Of a DNA stretch of 36,538 nt, positions 24,811 through 32,485 are shown one piece after another. The stretch's first letter is position 1, and each line of letters begins with the position of its first letter. The stretch lies in NCBI GenBank assembly GCA_947259145.1, contig CAMYLB010000209.1, positions 1 through 36,538 on the forward strand, written 5' to 3'. This DNA comes from an uncultured Woeseiaceae bacterium. GTDB taxonomy: Bacteria; Pseudomonadota; Gammaproteobacteria; Steroidobacterales; Woeseiaceae. Made by a program: the position numbers and the translations under genes. Under the pieces are notes generated by a model. That model saw only the letters and a list, made by a program, of their open reading frames with translations, did not search any database and was not told the origin of the DNA.

Positions 24811-24847
24811 CTCGGCCACTCGTTAGGTTTAACGTTTAACGGCCGAG
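24811..24847. terminator. Hairpin between convergent genes
   Basis: CTCGGCC (24811-24817) pairs perfectly with GGCCGAG (24841-24847) around a 23-base loop. The loop contains GTTTAAC twice in tandem (24827-24840). It lies between the flavoprotein gene and the convergent lipoprotein gene and includes the latter's stop. No T-run follows, so intrinsic termination is only a possibility. Confidence 0.35.
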
Positions 24848-25354
24848 TGAATATTGGTGGCGTAGAAAATAATCGCTTTCACCTTCAAGTCGGACCTCCT
24901 TGGAAATTGAAAATGCCGTGCTGCCGATCGTATACGTCATGCGGATATCAGCGCGGCGGTTATCATCTTTTCCCTGGTTGGTGGTCACCAATATAAGATC
25001 GCCGTTGTCTTTCCGCTTGCGAGCAATAATCAAGCCGCCGTTCAACTTGCGACCGTCGCGGGATAATTTAATTTTCTCCTCGGAGTTGTATTGCGTTTCA
25101 CCTGGGTATCGAATCGCATAGACCAGCGTACGGCCGCTGGGCTCGTCAACCTGAATCTCAACTGGAATTTCCGAGAGGGCCTCGCTGGAATAGTCGAGGT
25201 AGCTCAGGTGTCCTTTCCAACCGCTGCCGGCCACGATTCGAAAGTCTTCGGACGAGGCCACTGGACCCGTTTGAGCGTCAACCGGATGATCCGGTGCAAC
25301 TCCCGCACAGGCGGCCTGCAAGACGACGAAAGCAACAAGTAGTGATTTCTTCAT
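24836..25354 (-). CDS. Small lipoprotein of unknown function
   Basis: This 172-residue protein starts MKKSLLVAFVVLQAACAG, a type II signal peptide with lipobox LQAAC, so it is probably anchored to a membrane facing the periplasm. The mature part is beta-rich and polar (WKGHLSYLDYSSEALSEIPVEIQV, RTLVYAIRYPGETQYNSEEKI). I do not recognise the family; lipid- or peptide-binding folds are possible. The ATG at 25354 is chosen over the longer frame because it begins the signal peptide. The gene is monocistronic, convergent with the flavoprotein gene. Confidence 0.75.
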   Translation of the reverse strand: MKKSLLVAFVVLQAACAGVAPDHPVDAQTGPVASSEDFRIVAGSGWKGHLSYLDYSSEALSEIPVEIQVDEPSGRTLVYAIRYPGETQYNSEEKIKLSRDGRKLNGGLIIARKRKDNGDLILVTTNQGKDDNRRADIRMTYTIGSTAFSISKEVRLEGESDYFLRHQYSLGR

Positions 25355-25707
25355 GAGTGCAAGGATACACATGATGGCAGCTCGGGCAGCTGTGCTGTCC
25401 TGATTCGGGGCATTCCTCGCTTCGCTCGTCACCCCGGGGAGGAATTCACTTCCATGATCTGTGGGCCCTGGGAGCTCTCGAGCATCTCAACATCTGCAAT
25501 TCGCAAGCCAAGGACCTGCGCCGCGCACGGCCGTCTCGCGATACAGGAAATAGCCCTGTTCCGCGATGCCTGGGGTGCGCTGGCTTCTGGTGATGTGAAG
25601 GATTTTGACTGCGCAATTGCACAGAGGCTTGGGTAATATAGCCTTGCTAAGGTCTGCGGCGCTTCTACGGGCGTACGCAAAATCAGTTGAGAGCAGGGGC
25701 AAAAACC
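25355..25707. other. Gene-poor stretch with an inverted repeat and a gene remnant
   Basis: There is no intact gene in these 353 bases. The left part has a 7-bp inverted repeat, ATTCCTC (25412-25418) and GAGGAAT (25439-25445), enclosing CCCCGGGG (25432-25439). This resembles a degenerate repetitive extragenic element. The repeat sits exactly where the rimK remnant stops. The right part (about 25560-25690) shows nothing I can assign beyond being upstream of the lysine-rich small gene. Confidence 0.5.
25429..25560 (-). pseudogene. rimK: Decayed 3' fragment of a RimK-type ATP-grasp ligase gene
   Basis: On the minus strand the frame ending at 25429 reads AAQVLGLRIADVEMLESS, then GPQIMEVNSSPG, then TGA. 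This is the near-C-terminal ATP-grasp metal-binding segment of RimK-type ligases (normally ..AGVDML....GPLVMEVNSSPGLEGIE). The preceding codons YRETAVR, which also fit RimK, are in another frame, so there is a frameshift near 25523-25530. The rest of the gene is absent and the conserved LEGIE continuation is lost at the inverted repeat. It is therefore a non-functional remnant. RimK adds glutamate residues to ribosomal protein S6 or similar substrates. Confidence 0.65.
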
Positions 25708-25824
25708 ATGAGTAAAGAACAGAAGAGCAACAAAGAGACCAAGAAGCAGCCATTAATGACGGCTAAAGAGAAAAAGGCCGCGAAGAAAGCAAAGAAGAAC
25801 GAAAAGAACCGCATCGGCGAATGA
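25708..25824 (+). CDS. 38-residue lysine-rich conserved-looking small protein
   Basis: ATG 25708, with AGGGGC upstream, opens a 38-codon frame to TGA 25824. The product is extremely lysine- and glutamate-rich (MSKEQKSNKETKKQPLMTAK at the start, then EKKAAKKAKKNEKNRIGE). It should form a highly charged helix with no hydrophobic core. I recall similar short MSKEQ.SNKE.KK proteins being annotated as hypothetical in many Proteobacteria, but no function is known to me. Binding to RNA, DNA or ribosomes is a reasonable guess from charge alone. It lies 33 bases before the glycosyltransferase gene and could be cotranscribed with it. Confidence 0.7.
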   Translation: MSKEQKSNKETKKQPLMTAKEKKAAKKAKKNEKNRIGE

Positions 25825-25857
25825 TTTGATCCAGCATCATTAGCCGCCCGGGACCCT

Positions 25858-26865
25858 ATGACAGCATCAGGCCACGAATCGGGGATTGAGAAGGCGCGCC
25901 TCGCCATACTCATTCCGTGCCGCGATGAAGCCGCAACAATTGCTGCGGTGATTCAGGATTTTAGAAAGGCGCTGCCAGGTGCGTCCGTTTTCGTCTACGA
26001 CAATCAATCTGGCGATGACACGGCCACGATTGCGTCGCAGGCAGGTGCGGTTGTGCGCAAAGAGGCCTTGCCCGGCAAGGGCAACGTGGTTCGTCGAATG
26101 TTCTCCGATATCGAGGCGGACGTTTATGTCCTGGTGGACGGAGACGATACCTACGATGCCAGTGGTGTACCGGCCATGGTCCAGCAGCTCGAGAACGAGT
26201 GCCTGGATATGGTTGTCGGAGCGCGTGTGGCGTCGGATGATTCTCCTTACCCTGCGGGACACCGCTTTGGCAATGCGCTCCTGACACGCTTGGTCGCATT
26301 TCTGTTTGGTAACAGAATTTCTGACATGTTGTCCGGCTATCGCGTGTTTTCCCGCCGCTTCGTAAAGTCGTTTCCAGCCTTGAGTACGGGCTTCGAGATT
26401 GAAACGGAACTTACCGTGCATGCGCTGGAGCTCAAAATGCCTATCGAGGAGATGTCGTTCCCGTACAAAGCGCGACCGGCTGATTCCGTAAGTAAATTGA
26501 ACACGTACAGCGATGGTTGGCATATCTTGAAGACGATCATCAAACTTACCAAAGAAGAAAAACCACTAATGGTATTTGGAGTGCTCTCCTTGTTGTTCGC
26601 ACTTGCTTCCCTGATCCTGGCATGGCCGCTACTGATTACTTACGTTGACACCGGACTGGTGCCGCGTTTTCCAACGGCAATCCTTGCCACCGGACTCATG
26701 TTGCTTGCGTTTTTTCTGCTTGCGTGTGGTGCCATTCTCGACACCGTTACATTGGGTCGCCGGGAAATGAAAAGACTGTATTACCTGAGCGTTCCGCGCT
26801 TTCGAGGACGGCGAAATCTTCGTGCGACGGATGCCGTTGAACATGCGCCAACGGCGTTGCAGTAA
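25858..26865 (+). CDS. GT2-family polyprenyl-phosphate glycosyltransferase
   Basis: This 335-residue protein has an N-terminal GT-A catalytic domain. LAILIPCRDEAATI begins the fold, VDGDDTYD supplies the acidic metal site, and DMLSGYRVFSRRFVKSFP with GFEIETELTVHA is typical of DPM1/GtrB/ArnC relatives. Two transmembrane helices follow (about 240-262 and 275-300). Such enzymes transfer a sugar from a nucleotide donor to undecaprenyl or dolichyl phosphate on the cytoplasmic face. The stop overlaps the GtrA gene start (TAATG), and a GT-C enzyme lies downstream, so the lipid-linked sugar is probably flipped and then used outside. The sugar is unknown. Confidence 0.9.
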   Translation: MTASGHESGIEKARLAILIPCRDEAATIAAVIQDFRKALPGASVFVYDNQSGDDTATIASQAGAVVRKEALPGKGNVVRRMFSDIEADVYVLVDGDDTYDASGVPAMVQQLENECLDMVVGARVASDDSPYPAGHRFGNALLTRLVAFLFGNRISDMLSGYRVFSRRFVKSFPALSTGFEIETELTVHALELKMPIEEMSFPYKARPADSVSKLNTYSDGWHILKTIIKLTKEEKPLMVFGVLSLLFALASLILAWPLLITYVDTGLVPRFPTAILATGLMLLAFFLLACGAILDTVTLGRREMKRLYYLSVPRFRGRRNLRATDAVEHAPTALQ

Positions 26866-27296
26866 TGTCCGGCGCGTCGCCGCAAGTAGCCCCAACTCAA
26901 CAGCGGTTGGTCCGGTTTGCGCTTGTGGGCGGCGTGGGGTTTCTTGTTGATGCGACCGTTCTGACCTTGCTCGTAAATGGCATGGGCTATGGTCACTACG
27001 CGTCACGGGCTGTGTCATTCACGCTGGCAGTGACAGTGACCTGGCTGCTTAATCGCCGGTGGGTGTTCGGGGCAGGGCCCCCCACCCGCCGAGAGTACTC
27101 CGGATATTTTGTTGTGCAGTTGAGCGGAGCGGTAATTAACCTCGGCGTTTACGTGCTGCTTATCGAACTCGTTCCTCGCCTGGCTGCAATACCGGTATTA
27201 CCTTTGGCGGCCGGTGCAGTCGTGGCGCTTCTCTCCAATTTTCTGTTGGTCCAGCGCTTTGTGTATCGCCGATCGATCAGCGCGGACTCAGCCTAG
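26865..27296 (+). CDS. GtrA-family membrane protein (lipid-linked sugar flippase-like)
   Basis: This 143-residue protein has four predicted transmembrane helices and GtrA signatures: RFALVGGVGFLVDATVLTLL, TLAVTVTWLLNRRWVF and LSNFLLVQRFVYRR. The family is thought to translocate undecaprenyl-phosphate-linked sugars across the inner membrane. The start overlaps the GT2 stop by one base, and its own stop abuts the next gene's GTG. It therefore belongs to the same operon and probably works on the product of the GT2 enzyme. Confidence 0.9.
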   Translation: MSGASPQVAPTQQRLVRFALVGGVGFLVDATVLTLLVNGMGYGHYASRAVSFTLAVTVTWLLNRRWVFGAGPPTRREYSGYFVVQLSGAVINLGVYVLLIELVPRLAAIPVLPLAAGAVVALLSNFLLVQRFVYRRSISADSA

Positions 27297-28001
27297 GTGA
27301 AAGATCAAGCGCAAGCCGGGTTTGAGTATTCGGGCGTCGAAAACCTCGAGGCCATGAAAGAGGCACAGAATTACAATCGTTTTCTGCTTGATCTTGTACG
27401 GCGCAACCTGGTGGGGAACGACATACTGGATTTTGGGGCAGGTGCGGGCACCTTCGCACTGCCATTCTCAACGACAGACGTTGTTGTGATTTGTGTCGAG
27501 CCAGATCCCGATTTGCGAAATACATTATCAGCGGCAGGCCTCACCGTTTACTCGGATCTGCAAGCCGTACCGTCAAGTTCAGTCGATTGCGTCTATTCGC
27601 TGAACGTGCTCGAACATATTGAAGACGATTGCGCAGCGCTGGCTGCTCTCTACGACAGAATTCGCCCTGGCGGTAGAATCATCATTTACGTTCCGGCTTT
27701 CAATCTGCTTTTCAGTGAGATGGATCGACTGGTCGGTCATCACCGTCGTTACCGACGCAGGGATCTCGTCGCGAAAATGGGGGACGCAAGTTTTCAGATC
27801 GATACAGCCACGTATGTTGATAGTCTCGGATTCTTCCTGGCTCTCGTTTACCGCGGCATAGGGAATAAGACAGGCGTCATCAGCCCCGGCTCAGTGAAAA
27901 TATATGATCGCTTCTTGTTCCCGATAAGCCGAATCCTCGACCGAATCATGCTGGGGTCGTTTGGAAAGAATCTGCTGGTTGTTGGTACACGGCCACTTTA
28001 A
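27297..28001 (+). CDS. Class I SAM-dependent methyltransferase
   Basis: This 234-residue protein starts at GTG 27297, directly after the GtrA stop. Motif I is ILDFGAGAGTFALPF, the acidic end of strand 2 is CVEPDPD, and motif IV/post-I is VYSLNVLEHIEDD, followed by RPGGRIIIYVPAF. These are standard class I methyltransferase features of the Methyltransf_11/23 type. FSEMDRLVGHHRRYRRRDL recalls methyltransferases found with glycan and lipid genes. In this operon it probably methylates a sugar, lipid carrier or polymer end. The acceptor is unknown. Confidence 0.88.
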   Translation: MKDQAQAGFEYSGVENLEAMKEAQNYNRFLLDLVRRNLVGNDILDFGAGAGTFALPFSTTDVVVICVEPDPDLRNTLSAAGLTVYSDLQAVPSSSVDCVYSLNVLEHIEDDCAALAALYDRIRPGGRIIIYVPAFNLLFSEMDRLVGHHRRYRRRDLVAKMGDASFQIDTATYVDSLGFFLALVYRGIGNKTGVISPGSVKIYDRFLFPISRILDRIMLGSFGKNLLVVGTRPL

Positions 28002-28020
28002 AAAAACACAGGATTACCGC

Positions 28021-29400
28021 GTGCCTCTAAGTCGAACTTCAAATTCTCTCGCGCTTGCCGCACTCGGTGCGTTATTCGTCATCCTCGTATTTGGACTAAC
28101 GCTGCGCTATCAGGCTTTTGCGCGCAGCGTCGTGCCCCTTTACCCACATGGAGACGCCGCGAGATATTTCTTGTATGCATACAATTTGAATAACTTCGGC
28201 ATATACGGTTACGGGAAGATGGGTTTGCTACCCGCTGACACCGACAAAGAGGTGGCCCGACAAGAAATTGAACCTGATGCGCTGATCACTCCCGGCTATC
28301 CGCTCTATCTCACGTTATTTCTTGGCGGGGATTATTCAAAAGAACAAAGCGATAGGGCGCTTCTTGGGCAAGTATTCTTGAGCACGCTCACAATATTGTT
28401 GGCCTATGCATCATTTTCACCCTTCGGGCGACTGTATGGACTCGGCGTCGCGGGGCTAACTGCACTCAGTCCACACTTGGTTAACATGAATTTATTCCTT
28501 TTAACGGAGACGTTGTTCTGCTTCTTACTCATGGCGTTTGTCTGGATACTCAGCCTCGTGAACGCGAAAAGCCGGCTACCGTTGTTTCTCCTGATGGGGC
28601 TCTTGCTGGCAATGGCGACGATGACCAGACCGTGGATCCAGGCGTACTTGTTTGTAATGCTGGGCTACCTGATCTTTTCGAAATTGCGTTTTACGGTACG
28701 TCAAATGATATTCGTCTTCATTGGTGCCGCGATCGTCACTACCCCTTGGCTAGTACGCAATACTTTGATATCGGGAGATGCCGCTGACACCAGCCAGCTA
28801 ATCAAGAGCATTCATCACGGTATGTATCCGAATATGATGTACGAAGATCAGGAAGATTCGCTGGGCTATGCGTACAGCGCGGACCCGATGTCTCCGGAAC
28901 TGGATCAATCGCTAGGTGTAACACTCGCAGAAATTGGGCGCCGTGCAAAAGCAGAGCCGCGCAAGTACGCAAACTGGTATCTCATCGGGAAGATTCAAAC
29001 GGTCCTGTCGTGGAAAATAATCGCGGGGGCAGATGCTATTTTCGTCTATCACGTCCAAGGTAGTCCCTATTTCGAAATACCCAAGTTCTATTTGTCGGCG
29101 TATTACATGGAGAAGATTCATGGAATTCTGATGGTGCTGGCACTCATAGGCACTCTGATTGTCTGGTTACCAAGAAAGTTACAGCGCCGGTCCGCCGACA
29201 GCATTTTCTTCCTTCGCGCAATTTCGCTACTGATTGTCTACTTTCTGCTCATGCACATGGTCGTTGCACCGTATCCTCGGTACTCAATTCCAATGCGACC
29301 AATACTTTATGCAATGGCGCTGTATCCGATATTATTTGTCTTGCGAATTAGCAGAATTCCGGGCGAGGCCGACCCTATAGGAGTCGATGATTCCAAATAG
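28021..29400 (+). CDS. GT-C-type integral membrane glycosyltransferase
   Basis: This 459-residue polytopic protein has about ten hydrophobic segments. The first periplasmic loop has PHGDAARYFLYAYNL, with the aspartate typical of GT-C enzymes that use a polyprenyl-phosphate sugar (PMT/ArnT-like). TRPWIQAYLFVMLGYLIF and VTTPWLVRNTLISGD are also characteristic. The GTG start at 28021 has AGGA seven to eight bases upstream and is preferred over the longer frame from 27961, which overlaps the methyltransferase gene. It would transfer the flipped sugar to an exported acceptor. Its base composition is noticeably more A+T-rich than the flanking genes. Its last 69 bases overlap the convergent small membrane protein gene. 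Confidence 0.85.
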   Translation: MPLSRTSNSLALAALGALFVILVFGLTLRYQAFARSVVPLYPHGDAARYFLYAYNLNNFGIYGYGKMGLLPADTDKEVARQEIEPDALITPGYPLYLTLFLGGDYSKEQSDRALLGQVFLSTLTILLAYASFSPFGRLYGLGVAGLTALSPHLVNMNLFLLTETLFCFLLMAFVWILSLVNAKSRLPLFLLMGLLLAMATMTRPWIQAYLFVMLGYLIFSKLRFTVRQMIFVFIGAAIVTTPWLVRNTLISGDAADTSQLIKSIHHGMYPNMMYEDQEDSLGYAYSADPMSPELDQSLGVTLAEIGRRAKAEPRKYANWYLIGKIQTVLSWKIIAGADAIFVYHVQGSPYFEIPKFYLSAYYMEKIHGILMVLALIGTLIVWLPRKLQRRSADSIFFLRAISLLIVYFLLMHMVVAPYPRYSIPMRPILYAMALYPILFVLRISRIPGEADPIGVDDSK

Positions 29401-29691
29401 CCAACACGCAATGAAAACAACCATAGATATACTCGAGACGAGGCCGTCCGTATCGTTAGAAGAATCAGCGAGCAGTTCTGAAATAGCCCCTGTTTCAAGA
29501 GATGATTCTCCGCTCATAACGCCATCGACAATTGCCTGCGCCCGCTGAAATGCGATCTTGACGACAGCTGATATCGCTACCAGCGCAACCAGCATCAGTA
29601 TTGAGCCGCGCCGGTATTGCTTCAGAACAATGTGCCCGATCCCGGGAAAAATAAGGCCTGATAGAAGCGCAGCTTTTGTCGACTTAGTCAC
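29332..29691 (-). CDS. Small membrane protein coupled to the Kef gene
   Basis: This 119-residue protein starts at GTG 29691. It opens with TKSTKAALLSGLIFPGIGHIVLKQYRRGSILM, a pattern seen in small integral proteins of unknown function with a PGxGH/Q turn between helices. Hydrophobic segments lie at about 8-18, 32-48 and 88-105. The GTG lies inside the last codons of the kefB-like gene (8-base overlap), so translation is coupled. The longer frame to 29772 would run deep into that gene and is rejected. Its 3' end overlaps the convergent GT-C gene by 69 bases. Function unknown. Confidence 0.7.
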   Translation of the reverse strand: MTKSTKAALLSGLIFPGIGHIVLKQYRRGSILMLVALVAISAVVKIAFQRAQAIVDGVMSGESSLETGAISELLADSSNDTDGLVSSISMVVFIACWLFGIIDSYRVGLARNSANSQDK

Positions 29692-31621
29692 CAGACAAGT
29701 CGCCTTGTGCAGTATTGTCAGCCATCGCGGCCGCTTCATCGTCGAGCGAGGGCGGCACCCAGCCACGTTCAACGCGGCTGCCGAAGCCTTTCATGCTCTG
29801 CTGCATGGCGCCCCCATGACTCGCGAGGATAGCTTTGGTCCGTTCGACGTATGCGGTGTTCTCATGTACAGGAATATCGGGATCGTATAGTTCGGCGAGT
29901 TCGCGCATGGCAATTTTATCATTCTCAACGTAAGCACGTGTTTGCCGTTCGGCGTCGAAGGGGTGATGGCCAAGCGCCTCCAGCGCTGACCGCGAAGCAC
30001 GAACCGAGCTGTCGAATTGCTCCCGAATAATGTCACGACAGCCGGCGGCCCACAGTTCGTAAACATGGTGACGGTCGACGGCGCGCGCGACGACGTAGAT
30101 GTGCGGGTAATGCTTGACGACGTAACGAACCAGCTCTGTAGCCTGCTCACCATCGTCAATCGCAATAATCAGCATTCTCGCATTGTCGATACCGGCCGCA
30201 TGCAACAAGTCCGGTCGCGTCGCGTCACCGAAAAAGACCTTGATGTCGAACGCGCGCAGTCGCTCCAGGTGTTCCGAGTGATAGTCGAGCACCACCGTTT
30301 TGTAACCCGCGGCCAGCAGGATCCGGTTAATGACGCCGCCGAAGCGACCAACGCCCGCGATGATGATACTACCGTCCTCATCTATCTCGTCCGCCTCCCT
30401 GGCCTGGGCGCCCGCGTACCGAGGAGCGATGACCTTGTCGTACAGGATGAACAGCGCAGGCGTTAGCAGCATCGACAGGGCCACGACGAGCAACAATTTA
30501 TCGGCGAGTGCGGCCGGGATGACAGAGCTGGCCACGGTGAACGCAAGCAGCACAAAGCCGAATTCGCCGGCCTGAGCGAGGCCGAGCGAGAATAACCAGC
30601 GGCTGGCATTCGTAATCTTGAACGCATAGGCGAGCGCCAGGAGAACCAGCGATTTGATGAGCATCAGGCCAAGCGTCATGCCGATGATCTGGCCGAAGTT
30701 CGCGGCTAACAACTCAAAGTTAATGGCCGCACCCACGGTGATAAAGAACAAACCAAGGAGCAGGCCCTTGAACGGATCAATATCGCTTTCCAGTTCGTGT
30801 CGGTACTCGCTATTCGCAAGTACGACGCCGGCAAGAAAAGTGCCGAGTGCCGGAGACAGACCGACCAGCGTCATTAGCAAGGCGATACCGACCACCATCA
30901 TCAGGGCAACGGCCGTAAATAGTTCACGCAACTTCGCCATGGCGATGAAACGGAATACGGGCCGGGTCAGGTAACTGCCGCCAACGACTACGGCTGCGAT
31001 GGCAACGACCGTGACCGCAAACTGCTGCCAGGCGCTCAGGCCATCAACCAAACTCATGCCCGATCCGTGCCCGTCACCTGCGGCACCAGTCGCCACGCCT
31101 GCCAGCTCTGGCAGAGCCAACAGTGGAATAAACGCCAGCATCGGGATTACGGCGATATCCTGGAACAGCAAGACCGAAAAACTCGACTGTCCGCCGTCGC
31201 TTTTCATGAGGCCTTTCTCGTTCAGCGTTTGTAGCACGATGGCCGTTGACGAAAGCGTGAACACCATGCCGATGGCCATCGCGACGCTCCATGGCTGACC
31301 GAGTGCCATCGCGACGCCCATGACAATGGCGCCGGTAATACCTACCTGCAGGCCGCCCAGGCCAAGCAGCTTGTGCCTCATGTTCCACAGCAAGCGCGGT
31401 TCAAGCTCGAGGCCGACCAGGAACAGCATCATGACAACGCCAAACTCGGCGAAATGCTGGATGCTGACCACGTCGACATGCAGCTGCTTTAACAGCGGGC
31501 TGATGGCGATACCGGCAATCAGGTAGCCAAGCACCGAACCAAGCCCAAGTCGCGACGCAATCGGGACGGCGATAACGCCGGCAATCAGGAACAGGAAGGC
31601 GAGCAAAAGAATTTCGCCCAT
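29684..31621 (-). CDS. kefB: Glutathione-gated-type K+/H+ antiporter (CPA2) with RCK domain
   Basis: This 645-residue protein has an N-terminal Na+/H+-exchanger fold of about 12 helices (1-385) and a C-terminal RCK/TrkA-N domain (about 408-530, with IIIAGVGRFGGVINRILL and VVLDYHSEHLERLR). The loop SEYRHELESDIDPFKGLLLGLFF matches the regulatory loop of E. coli KefC/KefB, and FQDIAVIP is conserved. The protein expels K+ in exchange for H+ during electrophile stress, gated by glutathione adducts. The start has AGGAGA eight bases upstream. It follows the quinone-reductase-like ancillary gene by two bases, as in kefFC and kefGB. KefB and KefC cannot be separated here. Confidence 0.88.
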   Translation of the reverse strand: MGEILLLAFLFLIAGVIAVPIASRLGLGSVLGYLIAGIAISPLLKQLHVDVVSIQHFAEFGVVMMLFLVGLELEPRLLWNMRHKLLGLGGLQVGITGAIVMGVAMALGQPWSVAMAIGMVFTLSSTAIVLQTLNEKGLMKSDGGQSSFSVLLFQDIAVIPMLAFIPLLALPELAGVATGAAGDGHGSGMSLVDGLSAWQQFAVTVVAIAAVVVGGSYLTRPVFRFIAMAKLRELFTAVALMMVVGIALLMTLVGLSPALGTFLAGVVLANSEYRHELESDIDPFKGLLLGLFFITVGAAINFELLAANFGQIIGMTLGLMLIKSLVLLALAYAFKITNASRWLFSLGLAQAGEFGFVLLAFTVASSVIPAALADKLLLVVALSMLLTPALFILYDKVIAPRYAGAQAREADEIDEDGSIIIAGVGRFGGVINRILLAAGYKTVVLDYHSEHLERLRAFDIKVFFGDATRPDLLHAAGIDNARMLIIAIDDGEQATELVRYVVKHYPHIYVVARAVDRHHVYELWAAGCRDIIREQFDSSVRASRSALEALGHHPFDAERQTRAYVENDKIAMRELAELYDPDIPVHENTAYVERTKAILASHGGAMQQSMKGFGSRVERGWVPPSLDDEAAAMADNTAQGDLSGD

Positions 31622-31623
31622 GA

Positions 31624-32232
31624 TCAGGTCTCCTCGAGAATCGGCAATTCGTTACAGGAAATGACTTCGCCGTGAACGGCGGCCTGCAGGTCGTAGCGGT
31701 CGTCGCGAATTGCTTCCAGCAGCTTGCGATAGCCTTTGGCGTGCGGCTCCAGCAGACCTTCCTGCGGCGCCCGGAGCGACCCATAGAGAACATAGGGTGC
31801 AGAGAACTCCATGTGGCAAAGTTTCGCCGTCTGCTCGAGCGGCGTCAGGAAGGTGCGAATTGGATACTTTTGATAGCCCTGCCGGGTGTAGGCGTCTTTC
31901 TGCCCGGCAGTCGTGACCGCCAGGATCATGCACTTGCCGGCCAGTTTGTCGCCACCGGCACCGTACGCGAAGCCGTGTTCGAGCACGAGATCCTGCCACT
32001 CCTTGATGAGTGACGGTGTCGAGTACCAGAACATCGGAAACTGGAACAGGATCACATCGTGATCGAGTAAGCGCTGCTGTTCGCGGTCTATGTTGATTTC
32101 GAAACGCGGATACTCGGCATAGAGATCAACGAACGTTATGCCGTCGACGTTTTTCGCTTCGGCCACCATCGCCCTATTTGCATGCGAGTGCTTGTGGCCG
32201 GGGTGGGCGTAGTAAACGATCAACTTCGCCAT
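31624..32232 (-). CDS. KefF/KefG-like NAD(P)H oxidoreductase, ancillary to the Kef antiporter
   Basis: This 202-residue flavodoxin-fold protein is of the NQO1/KefF group. KLIVYYAHPGHKHSHANRAM is the FMN-binding start, FQFPMFWYSTPSLIKEWQDLVLEHGFAYG is the family signature, and GKCMILAVTTAG follows. Such proteins bind to and activate Kef channels and reduce quinones or other electrophiles, protecting the cell from toxic carbonyls. It is the first gene of the operon. The ATG at 32232 leaves a 253-base divergent region up to the histone-like gene, in which a strong hairpin lies. Confidence 0.88.
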   Translation of the reverse strand: MAKLIVYYAHPGHKHSHANRAMVAEAKNVDGITFVDLYAEYPRFEINIDREQQRLLDHDVILFQFPMFWYSTPSLIKEWQDLVLEHGFAYGAGGDKLAGKCMILAVTTAGQKDAYTRQGYQKYPIRTFLTPLEQTAKLCHMEFSAPYVLYGSLRAPQEGLLEPHAKGYRKLLEAIRDDRYDLQAAVHGEVISCNELPILEET

Positions 32233-32318
32233 AGAGTGAATTGTCCTCGGTCGACGTGGGTAATCAGACCCCTTCTACTACAACAGACAGCCCGTGGACA
32301 ATCTGAGTGCCAGGCAAT

Positions 32319-32349
32319 CGTCGCCTGCACCAATAATGTGCAGGCGACG
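32319..32349. repeat. Perfect 12-bp-stem hairpin in the kef/histone-like intergenic region
   Basis: CGTCGCCTGCAC (32319-32330) and GTGCAGGCGACG (32338-32349) are exact reverse complements around the 7-base loop CAATAAT. The arms are G+C-rich. No T-run follows on either strand, so a simple intrinsic terminator is not supported. It could be a protein-binding site, an RNA stem in a leader or small RNA, or a mobile-element remnant. Confidence 0.8.
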
Positions 32350-32411
32350 GTCTCGTTTGCACGATATGTTGTTGTCGCGGCTATTCCTGACAGACTCAAG
32401 ATGTTGGCATT

Positions 32412-32439
32412 GATATTGCTTTGCAATATCAGCAATATC
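32412..32439. repeat. Hairpin with a third repeated arm (GATATTGC/GCAATATC)
   Basis: GATATTGC (32412-32419) pairs with GCAATATC (32423-32430) over a TTT loop. An identical second GCAATATC follows at 32432-32439. The first arm can pair with either copy, a geometry able to switch between two structures. It lies 47 bases upstream of the histone-like start, in its promoter or leader region. Confidence 0.6.
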
Positions 32440-32485
32440 ACCAGAATCCGATTCAGAGCTCATGAACACCCGGAGAAGCCAAACG

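Noticed and set aside
25454-25636. 60-codon plus-strand frame
   Set aside because: It is the complement of the RimK-like remnant, which explains the sequence better.
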